From positions 1 to 33,704 of the forward strand of contig JAYMTA010000245.1 in assembly GCA_036897625.1 (NCBI GenBank): 33,704 bases of DNA, written 5' to 3'. The translations under genes were made by a program, and so were the position numbers. Source of the stretch: Pelargonium cotyledonis. Its lineage: Eukaryota > Streptophyta > Magnoliopsida > Geraniales > Geraniaceae. Shown here piece after piece: positions 22,830 through 33,704 of the stretch. Positions within the stretch are counted from its first letter, which is position 1, and the number at the start of each line of letters is the position of its first letter. The notes below the pieces were generated by a model, which saw only the letters and a list, made by a program, of their open reading frames with translations, ran no database searches and had not been told where the DNA came from.

Positions 22830-25427
22830 ATGGATCCCAATGTCCAAGCCCTAGAGACCCACGAACCCAACTCCTCCGACGAGCAAAACCCACTCGCCAA
22901 TGTCGCTCCTTTCGCCACTATCTCTCTCTCCCAATCCATCAGCTCCGTCGTCCCCAGCCTCTTCGTCGGTCAACCCAAGGCCTCTGCTACTTCATTCGCG
23001 GCTCTGCCCAACAAAATCACGATCCCAACCCAAGCCTACACTCTCGCCCACCTCTCTCTCGCCTCCTCCGTCTCTGCGCCCTCCAAGCTCTCGTACAAAT
23101 CCACCATCTCCGCCAATCCTCTCCAGAACCCTCTCTCCCTCGGCCCGCGACGACCCCTCGACCCCTCCAACGCCGCCGGAATTCGTCGAGCTTCCATCGT
23201 CTGGTTCCGCAATGACTTGCGGGTCCACGACAACGAGTGCCTCAACTCGGCCAACAACGAGTCCATGTCCGTCCTCAACGTCTACTGCTTCGATCCTAAG
23301 GATTTCGGAAAATCCTCATCTGGGTTCGACAAGACCGGCCCGCACCGCGCCTCGTTCGTGATCGAATCGGTCACGGACCTCAGGAAGAGCCTCCAGGCTA
23401 GAGGGTCTGAGCTTGTGGTCAGAATTGGCAAGCCCGAGACTGTTCTGGCCGAGCTGGCGAAGGAGGTTGGAGCTGAGGCTGTGTATGCTCAGAGGGAGAT
23501 TTTGCATGACGAGGTCAAGACGGAGGAGAAGATTGAGACCGCAATGAAGGACGAGGGTCTGGAAATGAAGTACTTTTGGGGAAGCACCTTGCATCATGTG
23601 GATGATTTGCCATTTAAGTTGGAGGATATGCCAACCAATTACGGCGGGTTCAAGGCGAAAGCTAAGGGCTTGGAGGTGAGGAAGACAATTGCAGCATTGG
23701 ATCAGTTGAAGGGCAAGCCAGCTCGGGGAGATGTGGAGCCCGGGGAGATTCCTACTCTCATGGATTTGGGTCTCAAACAGGTTTGTGTTTCTATTACATT
23801 TATGTTGCTGTTTTTGGTGCTATGTGATATGCATTTGATAATGGAAAGCTTTATAGGATTGAATCAGTAGTTGTCGAGGATGAAACTTAAGGAAACTTGG
23901 TATGAAGCACGGGCCTTTTAAGCCTTGCAAGCTACATAGACCCAAAAGAAATTTAAGGAATGCCGAGTTAGCTCATACATATTTGAACCAAAATTGGATT
24001 TTATCTAATAAATATGTTGTAGGTTTGAATGAGGTTGCTTTTAGTCCTTTATATGAGTAGTTCCAATCTCAGTGTGATGTTGGTGGACTACAATCGAAGT
24101 TCCTCTTTGGGTTTTCAAAGGGTTGATCCGTTGATGTTGATTGGTGGTTGCACATTGTCTGTTTTGGTCTCGTGTCATGGTTTATACTGTCATATTAGGT
24201 AGCAAATTGCAACACGTTTATTTATTAGAGTTGGGGATAAGGTGAGTGTAATATTGTATCACTCATTTATAAGTGCTTCCTCAGGTTATAGCTCTGGCCT
24301 CTGGATTAATTGTTCTTCCTTTCAAAAAGTAGGATAGATGTGCAAAGATATTGCTCCCGGATTAAAAAAAAGAAAACCCATTTCTGGAATTTAATTGCAA
24401 ATACTTTGGGATCCTGCTCATAGATGGAACGGTGTCGGTCAATTTTCTTACTTTAGATCTAAGCAGTGTTTGAGATACACACATGCACCAATTCAATTCA
24501 TCTGTTACATAAGTTTGTTGTTGCAGATGTTACACAATGTTCTGCCGTTGGGCTTGAATTAATGCAAATCTTCATCAAAATTAACATTTTCCTTCCTTGC
24601 CGATGTTTCTTTAGAAAGTTTCTTAGTGCTAAATCATCCATTTTGAGGCATGAATGAATGGAACTTGTTTTCATTTCTTGCTCTGTATACAAGCTCTTTT
24701 TCAGGGCACACTTGTGTAAACTTGGGAGATTAGCATGTAATTTCTATCTAAAGCTGTTGCTAATATCTGTAAAACAGAAATCTAATTATTTGGACCAATT
24801 TTTTGATTACTGATAAATAACAATTTGTTGTCGTTCAGGAAGCAAAGTCAGGTGTCAACCCTATGGTGGGAGGAGAGTCTGAGGCTATACACAAGATTCA
24901 AACATTTGCAGCTGAGTGCAAAACACAATCACACAAAGGAACTAATGATGGAAACAACAGCATATACGGTGCTAACTTCTCATGCAAAATTTCTCCATGG
25001 TTGGCCAATGGATGTATCTCTCCCCGCACCATATTTGAGGAGCTAAAGAAAACTGCTTCGACGTATGTCACAAATTACTCCTCATATATTCCAGTCCTTC
25101 GTAACGGTTATGTTGTTATTCTAAGATTTTCCATTTGGGATTTTCAGCTCAATCACAGCTGCCTTCAATAACAACAACGACAGCAATGGCTCATCTGGTG
25201 CCGGAACCAATTGGTTGATGCACGAGTTGATGTGGAGGGATTTCTTCAGGTAATACAAGGAACTATCAAACTCTAGCTGGATCGTCATAGAAATATCTAG
25301 CAAGTTTTACTTTCTCTTTATATGAAAACCGTTTTGCTTACGTTTTGATTTTCCTCGTTACCACAGATTCGTCACCAAGAAATACAGTTCAGCAAGGAAA
25401 GCTGAGCTTGCTCCAGTGGCAGCTTAA
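22830..25427 (+). CDS. PHR2: Photolyase/cryptochrome-family protein PHR2
   Basis: Exons: 22830-23780, 24839-25062, 25148-25249, 25367-25427; 445 aa (Arabidopsis PHR2 447). The N-terminal third is Ser/Pro/Thr-rich and may be a plastid targeting segment (inference). The alpha/beta photolyase domain begins at VWFRNDLRVHDNECL (about 123-137) and runs to about 310. A short helical part follows with NFSCKISPWLANGCISPR (363-380) and NWLMHELMWRDFF (413-425), both related to CRY-DASH/photolyase FAD-domain motifs. The protein stops about 20 residues later, so most of the C-terminal FAD-binding half is absent; this is how the PHR2 family is built, not damage. Its DNA-repair or photoreceptor activity is unproven to my knowledge. 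Start: ATG 22830 aligns with the Arabidopsis start; in-frame ATG 22689 would add 47 residues. Exon 1 is much more GC-rich than its surroundings. Confidence 0.93.
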
Positions 25428-26714
25428 AAGCAACAACTTGTACCGGGTTATCGAGAAGAAAGACTATCCTGAAATGTGGGTTGTTTCGTGTTGTTTATGA
25501 TTCCAAAATTGTAGCTTTTAGATATTGAAAGTAGTAAGGATTGTTTAAAGAGTTGTTCCTCAGTTAAACTTTTGTTTTTGCTACCAAATAAACATGGTGA
25601 AATATGGAAACACTTTGCACTTGTTCATTTGCTCTTTTGGCTACTTTTAGTCTTTACAGTTATGATATTCACTTGCTCTTTTGTGACCAAAATCCATTGG
25701 TTCTGCATTTCTTCCTCTGTTTCTGTTTGTTTTTTCATAGTTTCATAATGTTTAAGAATTTATAATCAAGAAAAAAATAAATTCAACTGATAGAATAATT
25801 TCTTATCAAACCCAAAAATAGCAATAGAATATTTTTCAGCCATTTATTGACAATACTTGTAGTATTATTCTAATCTTCCATTTTTTTTTTCTCTATTCCA
25901 AATCCTTGGCATCTGCTTATCAATTTCAATCTCTATTCTCTAATGCTAACCCACTTTTAAATTTTGTTACTGTTTATAATTGAATATAATCTATTTTTCA
26001 CTTGAATTTAATTTGCTATTGAATCTCATATTTTCTCTAAGTAGTTTTTGTAACTACCCAAAAGTTTCCCTCTACATTCTGTGTGCTATTTTAAGTCATG
26101 CTTGCACACCAAGTCTTCTATTCCAAACCAAGATAGAAAACTTTGGTAGTAGACAAAACTGTCCAACTACATTGACCTCTAGAGGCGGTTTGATTGACCA
26201 ATTCCAATTTGTGCAAACAACCCCCTTCCATATTCCTCTTGATTATGTGACGAATGGAGCCTACCGAAGCATTGAGCATCGAACAACAATGAACTCAGAG
26301 AAATAGTTTTCAATTGATACATTTTACAACCCCAAAATGGAAGGAGATTTGGGACCAGCACCAAGCCTTATAAGCTTGTCGACAACAACATTGTTTCGAT
26401 TATCAAAGGTTGTTTATCACACGAACTTGATGGAAAATTGTATGTTGATACAACGAGGACATAACACAATCCAGCGCAACAAAGATGATGCGTTTTTATG
26501 ATAGCTAAGGGCTCAAAATATGCACTTTTAACAACTAGTTGGCTATGTTTTGTTGAACACAGTAACAGAGTATGTAGCAATATGTTTAGTTCAAACATAG
26601 CTACAAACACTTCTATGAATTCAACCACATTGGTGAGGCTCTGCCTTCTTCAGTTCAGAGTTCAACACCTGACATTTCCTGAAACAGCCTACAGCACACT
26701 CTTCAGCTCTTAAA
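25428..26714. other. Convergent spacer between PHR2 and TFCE
   Basis: This holds the 3' UTRs of both genes, which face each other. I looked for remnants of the missing photolyase C-terminal domain after the PHR2 stop and saw none. Open frames at 25980-26306 and 26368-26713 have no recognisable domain. Confidence 0.5.
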
Positions 26715-29700
26715 TCAATCCTCTTCGTCGATGAGAATGGTTGAACCATTGCCGATGCCAATATCCATCAAGGAAGTCATTTCATCATCAAGCAATATAG
26801 GCAACGGGGAACCCTGCATGATCTTATTTTCTTAGCATATCAATCAGTTACAAATTTACAAAAACAAAAAAAATGAAAAAAAATACAGGTTAGAATTCTA
26901 GGCATAAATGCTCCGGAAGCATTGAAATAGCTATGCACACCATGGACATTCACATTTTAGGACACCCTTCTTGGTTATCCAGGCAGACCCAAACAGCAAA
27001 TACAAAATTGACTCAATTTACAAAACACTCTACTTTTCACAGTTCAAGGACTAAAAATTGATAATTTTCCTAAAATACAGCAATAATCAGGAGTCACATT
27101 CAACTGATAGAAAAAACAAACCTCTTCTTGAAGAAATAATTTTGGCCTGACAGACTTGATCTTGAAAAAACTTTCGCATAGCATCTTTAGCTTGCCGACC
27201 TAAAACAAATATAATATCCCTTCTTCAATAAACTAAACCAGTGGAGAAAAAATGACGAGTATGGATACTTACCGTCGTAGTAGCTGGTAATTTCTTTGTC
27301 ATTTGTGGTTTCTCGCCAATAGATGCTCCCACACATTTCAGAGTGATAGCTACATGAAAATCATATAAACTGTCTGGATATTGTATTGCAACTAAAAAAA
27401 AGGATGCAGACATCAAAATTTAAGATTCATACACAGAAGTCCTGAAGCCATTTTCTGAGGGCCTGATGCTCCAACAGATGGCCTTTCATCCTCAATTCCA
27501 TGGAAGTCCTTGAGCTCATTAAACCTGAATTAATATAGGTCTACAATAAGAGGGGTATAATTCTTTTCTTGCCTTGTCTTTAAAAATGCAATGAATTACC
27601 AAACTAACCAGATTTAAGTGTTACAAATTTGTAATTTGAAATGTTCCTAAAATCTTAAGTCATTTTTCCAGGCTGCCCACTCTAATTAGGAACCTTTGAT
27701 CCACTTAAAGTGATCCCAAAGCATCAGAAAATAAACTGATGCATCAAGCTTGCATTTGGCAACAAAATGTGATTGTTGCCGGGAATGCTTAAAAGAACCA
27801 TAACTTTTCACAAAAGAATTATGGAAACCTGGCGAGATGACACTCTTCATAAAAAAGTTTGATTCCCATCATAATACAGCCTACTAAATGAAGAACTCGC
27901 TGTAGCCTTTACAAGATAATTTTTTCAGCAAAGCATTTTAATGACCTATCAGAGTGTTTTAGACTTGAGAACCAAATAGCAAAGTTGGCTTGTTTTTCAT
28001 GGCTGGGAAACGGAATACAGATTGTTTTCCATACCCTTCAAAAAAAATTATTTTTGAAACTATGACACTTGGCTTATTACAATGTACAATCACGAAAGCA
28101 GTTGCGAAGATGATTTTAGGCTTTCTCAAGATTCGTCAAATTTAATAGTAAAAAGAAAATTACCTAGGATGAAGTCTTTTAATTTCTTCTGGATTGTCAT
28201 GTAACTTTGACATAATCAAGCGGATATACCTTCAAGAAAGAGCAAATATCATTCATCATGTATGTATGTATAAATAAATGAACACACCAACAATGAAGAC
28301 TAGCAATACTCTCTCATATACAAGCACACTCATACTAAAAAATAAAACACGACTGAACATAATAAAGAGGTCAAAAAATGAATGTGATTCCATACTCATC
28401 CCACAGAAAGAAGAAATTATGACTTTGTGGAAGGCCTGAAGCTAGAAATAAATCGTTGAAATTATCTGAGAAGAAAAGAAAAAAAATGATTTTGTTTCAC
28501 AAATCCACATGCTATCCGATGTATAGTAAAAAATAAGCTACCTATGCCTCTTTGGCCTATTTTAGCAAAATGACACTCTGAAATAGAAACCACGCAGAGT
28601 ACAATTGAAACCACTACCAAAGACAAGAGCATGATGTAAATCATAATATAACCTCAAATGTATTATAATAAGTGAACAATGGCTAAAATAGCATCACTAA
28701 AGAAGTTGGGAAAAAGTAATAGAAAAGCTAAGAATGCATATTAAAATACAGTATACAGAACTTGTTCCATATCGTGCAAACCTATAAAGAACTAGAGGTA
28801 CAAAGAAGTTTCTCACTTGAAGAAAAAGAATAAGAAAAGAAATATGCCAGTTTATTGCAAAAGACAGACATACCGAATCTCAGATTCCTTTCTTTCACGA
28901 GGACTAACCTGAAAAATATCACAAATGGAATGTCAAGTGTGGTAAAAATTTGCAAAGAAACAAAAGCCGAATATTCTAGAGTTTACCTCACTCCCATTTA
29001 GTACTTCAACTTTTGCTAACCGTGCAACCAACACGAATCTTTGGATACCACCTCTTGAAGGATCAGATATTGGATTCTCAGAAAGCCTGATGTCCTTTAG
29101 TTGAAAAAAAAAACAATAAGAACAGAAGCAGAAAATTTCCGAGAAAGATAAACATCAGGGAGAGATTCAAAATTCAGATCCAACGGAGAGAGCTAAATAT
29201 ACCCAGATTGAAGATTCGTTAGATTGGGGAAAGAACAAGACAAAAGTAAAAGAATTGATATCTATATCAGATAAAAATCTTTCATTCCAAGTTAATGTTT
29301 TGAATTTGCTGATTTACTGGAACAAATTGACAAATAAAGATTGTTTCTAAACTTTCTAAGGATATTCTTTGGAGTTTGGAGACTTGGATATTGTGAAATG
29401 GATTTGTTTTCCTGGAAATATTTTGGTAACAAAAGGAGAAAGCGTCTCCAAATTGTACAAATTGACTGAAGTTCACATGTCAATGTCAAAGCAAAGTATT
29501 TACAACTTAAAATAATCTTCATTAGAAGTCATAAATAGCTGAGGAGACTATTTAATACGCTATAGCACTTAAATCAGAAAGAATTTAGATTATACCAAAT
29601 GTTTTACATAAATGTCTGAGCAAGTCACCTATGGATAAGCTTTCTATCAAAAAAATAACCTCTGCACTGTGATGTACACACATATTCCAAAGACAGAAGG

Positions 29701-30709
29701 TTTACATAAAACACTAGGTTCACATTTCAAAACCGTACCATCAACTTAGGGAATGAATTTAAGGAGTCAATAGAGGCGAGATCCTCAATGTTGTTTCCTC
29801 CTGAAGAATACAAATGACCACTTATTAAGATAACCAAAATGTAAGTAGTATGAGGACTCCTACAAAGTTGAGACAATTACCAACAAGAAGGCAACGCAAG
29901 TTCTGAAAGGGCATAAAGTTCTCAATATATGTTGTGTCTCTATCAGGGTAAAAGATATGATTCAACTTGTTCTTGTTTAAATAAAGATGCTCCAAGCTGA
30001 ATGGAAAGATATATATCATATCATAAAAGTTATAAGAAAGATAAAAAGCTTTACAGTGAACATTGCTGGAAATTAACCACACATGTTGTTCTAACTTCTA
30101 ACCTTCTTAACTGAGAAAGCTTCAAGATTTCTTCCCATTCAGCAATACAATTATCTTCTAAATTAAGAAGTCGAAGAGAATCAAATCCTTGCACACAACA
30201 GGAGGAAAGCTGGAAAACAATAAGAAAACAGCCATGAGAGAAAATCCAATCAATTTATCCACGAATACGTAACTGTCTACACAATAAAAGATAAAATCAC
30301 GAGCGAAACAAAATTTAAGATAAAGAAAGTAGATTTCAAGATTAACATATCCAATAAAATTCCACTTCAAGAAATGAATCAACAGCACTTTAGCAACTCT
30401 GGCAGCACTCTGGATTATTAGTATTTATAGAAAATTTTGGAACCTTTACATGCTCTTATTAAGTTGTCCATATGGCTCAGCAATTAGTCTCTTAACTCTA
30501 GCAAACGAATTTACTAAGGTGAATTTTAAAATGCCAAGTAATGCCATATAATTTGACTAGCTTCTAGAGCCACATCACCAGTAAGAATGTGTAGATGGAA
30601 TATTTAATTCTTGCAACATTAAACTTAACAGCAGTTCCAGATTCCTAGAGCGAATAACTATGTTTGGAGTTGGCTATAGAGCTCCAATTACTTAGCTATC
30701 AGGAGTATA

Positions 30710-30752
<43 letters not shown>

Positions 30753-32840
30753 TATACCTCTATTTTGCTTATTTTATTCCCCATCAGATGTAGTTCTTCA
30801 ATTGCCGGAAGTGAATGTTTGAGTATTTCAACCTGCCAAATTCAAATGGTGAACAAATGAAGGGAATACAAAAAGGCTAGAAAGAAATTAATCAATGGAT
30901 TACCTGCATCCAATCCATGCCAGTATTGTTTAAAATTAAAAGACGGATGCTTTTTAGTTGTGGTAGCCCCGCATCAACCCGTTTCATCATATTGTTAGTT
31001 AAATTGAGGGCTGAAAGAACTGGTAACTTATCACATATAGTGATAACATCCTAAACGAAATTTTGGAAACAAACAAGTCATGAAACAGAAGAGTCCAACT
31101 TATAGCATATAAAGAGGTAGATACCAAGTGGCTGCTCAGAGATGCATATGCCACTGTTTTCATGATGACAATACCTTCCATTCTGAGAGCAAATTTCCAG
31201 TCAAGTCAAGCTCTTTTAAGTCTGCAGCAAAGAGTTTCAAGGAGTTAGAAACTAAAAAAAATTAAGCCATAGACACAAGGTCAAATTCATTAGCACTAAA
31301 TACATGCTAAACTAATAAGTTAAACAAAAACGAGAAAAGCTAAGACAGGCCTTACTACCTGCCTCTGTGATATAATAAAGCAACTAGGTGAAGCCTTACA
31401 AAAATATAAACATAGTCAATTAACAAATAGTGAATAATTTAGTATGGTTAGTATAATAAGTATAGAAACAACAAAGCTAATATGGACTCTGGCAATGGAT
31501 TCATGTACTGACATGAATAAGATACATTTGACATGAAAAGGAAAGACATAAATTCTAAACTTCATTGTATGCCAACAAAATGATCTCCGTACCATTAGTC
31601 ACACGCTCTTTATCATGAAAATCACAGGAGAACAACTTATGGACATGCTAGTATTTTCTACTAGGTAGTAGGTATAGTTGCAATTCTTCAGACTACAAAA
31701 CTAGTCTTGAACAATATGTTTCCAGCCTTTTTAGTTTGGCCAAAAATATTATAGCCCCCCAATCAATACCATCATATCCAATCACACTATCTGGCTTAGA
31801 AATAGACAAGTAAAAATAGCAGGGGATAGTGTTTGCCAGCTTTGAAGGTGGCACCTCTTTCACAGGGCATTACCAACTTGTAATAATAATGAGGTTGGAT
31901 CTTCTTCATTCACCAACCCAAAACCAATTGTTCTCTATAAGATGACTGGAGAAGTGTGGCTCTTGTTTTTTTTTTTTACAATTATCAGGACTAAAGTCTT
32001 AAAATGCATAACTGCTCCACTTTGAAGCTCATCATGGATACTGAAAGGTTGTATCCATGGATATACTTCATTATCACGAACTTAAGCCTAAAACAAATTG
32101 ATAGTCCAGTGATTTTCATAACATATCAAAAACTTTTACTACTAAGGTCAATGCTGCATCAAAATCAAACCAAACACAAGAACATAAAGCCCGAATTATC
32201 ATATTAACCTTGAAATTAGCACAACTCAACTAAGTGAAAATATTGTGTGCAAAAGGAAATGAGATAGCATTTTACTTGGTATAGTAGCACCAATCTCAGT
32301 TGAGTCTCCAGGATAGCTCACACCCAAATAAGAAAGTGATGCACCTTTTAGTTCATCAAATCGACTTAGCTTGTCTTGAATCTTCTCTTTGCCCACAAGC
32401 TCCACCGACACACGCCTGTTACTAGCAGAAAGCACATACATTTCATCTGCAAAAGAAACAATTTTTTTTCTTAGCAGCCAAACACACAAATTTAATAGCA
32501 GAACTGAGAACCCAAATGGCATACCCTCTTCTTCTTTAGTGGAGTTGACTCGGTATCTGAGATGGAGAGCTTGCAGCAACGAAATGCCGGAGCTAAGGTT
32601 GTGGGCCCGAACAAATGACCCCGATTTCTCGGAGAAGGCCTGGAAGTAGCGGACTCCGTTGATGGTGCCGTCGTGCTTGCCGTCAGCAATGTCGTCCCAA
32701 TCGACCCCGACCCATGTGCCTGAGTAACCTTTTACTTCTCCAATGTACTTGATGGTGCCGATTCGCCGAGTGTCGCTGACTGAGTGGACTCGCTGGCCGA
32801 GTCGAAACTCAGTAGGAGAGAGATGTTGGTGTTGCAGCAT
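26715..32840 (-). CDS. TFCE: Tubulin-folding cofactor E
   Basis: Exons in transcript order, minus strand: 32840-32525, 32446-32276, 31221-31175, 31050-30904, 30832-30758, 30209-30103, 29996-29881, 29800-29739, 29094-28987, 28908-28874, 28229-28164, 27524-27433, 27349-27273, 27199-27122, 26813-26715; 531 aa, equal to the Arabidopsis protein (PFIFFERLING) as I recall it. TFCE binds alpha-tubulin and works with cofactors C and D to assemble alpha/beta-tubulin heterodimers. An N-terminal CAP-Gly domain (about 12-82) carries GYSGTWVGVDWD, GKHDG (54-58), YF and GSFVR. Leucine-rich repeats follow (about 160-345: LKELDLTGNLLSEW, LSALNLTNN, IEELHLMGNKIS, LRLLNLEDNCI, LEHLYLNKNKL). A ubiquitin-like domain closes the protein (about 448-531), from SITLKCVG to the acidic ILIDEED end. 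The intron 12 donor must be GTATGA at 27432; a GT two bases upstream breaks the frame. Start: only ATG before the CAP-Gly domain. Confidence 0.95.
30711..30752. repeat. (TG)12(AG)9 compound microsatellite at a TFCE splice donor
   Basis: Twelve TG units (30711-30734) are followed by nine AG units (30735-30752). On the TFCE strand this reads (CT)9(CA)12 and starts only five bases into intron 5, whose donor GT is at 30757-30756. AGTATAC is present on both flanks of the repeat (30704-30710 and 30751-30757). Confidence 0.95.
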
Positions 32841-33604
32841 CTTCTGGCGTGAAAATAGGAGTTTGATTCAAAGTTTCGAACTACATGTACTCCGGTTAGA
32901 TTTGAACAACTATCCAGACCGGGTTGTTATTGAACCAAATAGACCAATTTGAGTAGTAAAAATTGTTTGGGACAATTGTGTATAACCACGTGGAAAATTT
33001 CATGACATGGACATAACTAAAAAAGCTATAAACGGTTTGAACTAACTATAAAAATCCATGATATGCAAATAACTTAGTTGTTTGAAGTTCAACAGAAAAT
33101 CTAAACGTACTGTCATAAGTTCAAAATCGTCACTTACAGTAGACGCTTCTTAAAATACACACTTTTAAAATGCTTGAATGACACATAGCATAGTAAAATC
33201 ATACGAACAACTAGGTCTTAAAATCATGAGTGATCATGCAGCGGGCCACATTCCATCAACATGTCAATCACATATTTACATGTCACCAAGTAAAATTCAC
33301 CCATGTAAAAAACCCTCTTGAATATAGATTGAAAAAAAACTTTGTATATAGACATGTTACAACCAAGTATTCTCTTTTATGTTTTTCCACATTTTTTGTA
33401 TTCTTCGAACTTTGTTTATGATGATATTCTTATTATGGCGTTTAGAATGGTCCTGAACACTCATACACAGTCTTCAAATAAAAATGCGCTATCTTAGGCA
33501 AGAGACATGAACCAGACCATAAAAGTTGGAACAATTCAGGAAAATAACTTAAAAACATTCTTTGAAAGAATCAAATTATTCCTCATTTTTATTGAGTAAT
33601 AACA
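32841..33604. other. Upstream region of TFCE
   Basis: AT-rich DNA holding the TFCE promoter. I see no TATA box or site II motif at a convincing distance and no further gene. Confidence 0.45.
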
Positions 33605-33704
33605 TACACTCTCTCCGTTCCAAAATGAGTGTTTTGTTTATATTTTTTGCAAAAATTAAGAATTACAAGATTATTTAGTGTGTTTCCAATATAACCCTCA
33701 GTTT
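33605..33704. mobile_element. Stowaway/mariner-type element, cut by the window edge
   Basis: After a TA dinucleotide (33605-33606) the sequence reads CACTCTCTCCGTTCCAAAAT, then 'gagtgtttt', close to the terminal repeat of plant Stowaway-type MITEs and mariner-like elements (CTCCCTCCGT-CCAAAATA-AGTG). The rest, with 'tttagtgtgtttccaatat..accctc', fits the interior of such elements. The other end lies outside the window, so size and autonomy are unknown. Confidence 0.65.

Overview
This is nuclear DNA of a flowering plant, most likely a core eudicot. Four long genes are split by many short AT-rich introns with GT..AG borders, one gene has a plant-type plastid-photolyase-related product, there is a canonical MIR164 hairpin, and the intergenic DNA carries decayed plant transposons (a SINE, MITEs, a Stowaway-type end). 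I cannot name the species.

Layout. 1-3200: gene-poor DNA with transposon remnants, including a terminal-inverted-repeat element at 622-1026. 3236-3412: TATA box and hairpin of a MIR164 gene; mature miR164 is at 3335-3355 and its star strand at 3379-3399 with exact 2-nt 3' overhangs. 5020-9604 (+): UTP14, a U3 snoRNP/SSU-processome component, 11 exons, 916 aa; its fourth intron holds a SINE with a perfect 12-bp target duplication. 10987-16704 (+): gamma-tubulin complex component 4 (GCP4), 16 exons, 733 aa. 20545-18126 (-): a Ppm1/Ppm2/Tcmp-family SAM-dependent methyltransferase, 7 exons, 321 aa, probably plastid-targeted. 22830-25427 (+): PHR2, a short photolyase/cryptochrome-family protein, 4 exons, 445 aa. 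32840-26715 (-): tubulin-folding cofactor E (TFCE), 15 exons, 531 aa. I joined all exons by hand; reading phase is kept across every junction, and total lengths agree with the Arabidopsis proteins as I remember them (GCP4 about 745, PHR2 447, TFCE 531 aa).

The genes do not form a pathway. Two act on microtubules (GCP4 in nucleation, TFCE in tubulin heterodimer assembly), UTP14 acts in ribosome biogenesis, PHR2 is a putative blue-light flavoprotein relative, and MIR164 controls NAC transcription factors. The MIR164-PHR2 linkage matters: in Arabidopsis, from memory, MIR164A (AT2G47585) and PHR2 (AT2G47590) are immediate neighbours. Here they share the window but are separated by about 19 kb and three genes, which suggests conserved microsynteny and that this locus is the MIR164A ortholog.

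I found no undescribed multi-gene system. The most interesting items are the MIR164/PHR2 linkage, the small ORF inside the MIR164 hairpin, a very strong G-quadruplex motif inside the intronic SINE, a CT/CA microsatellite abutting a TFCE 5' splice site, and several three-armed inverted repeats.
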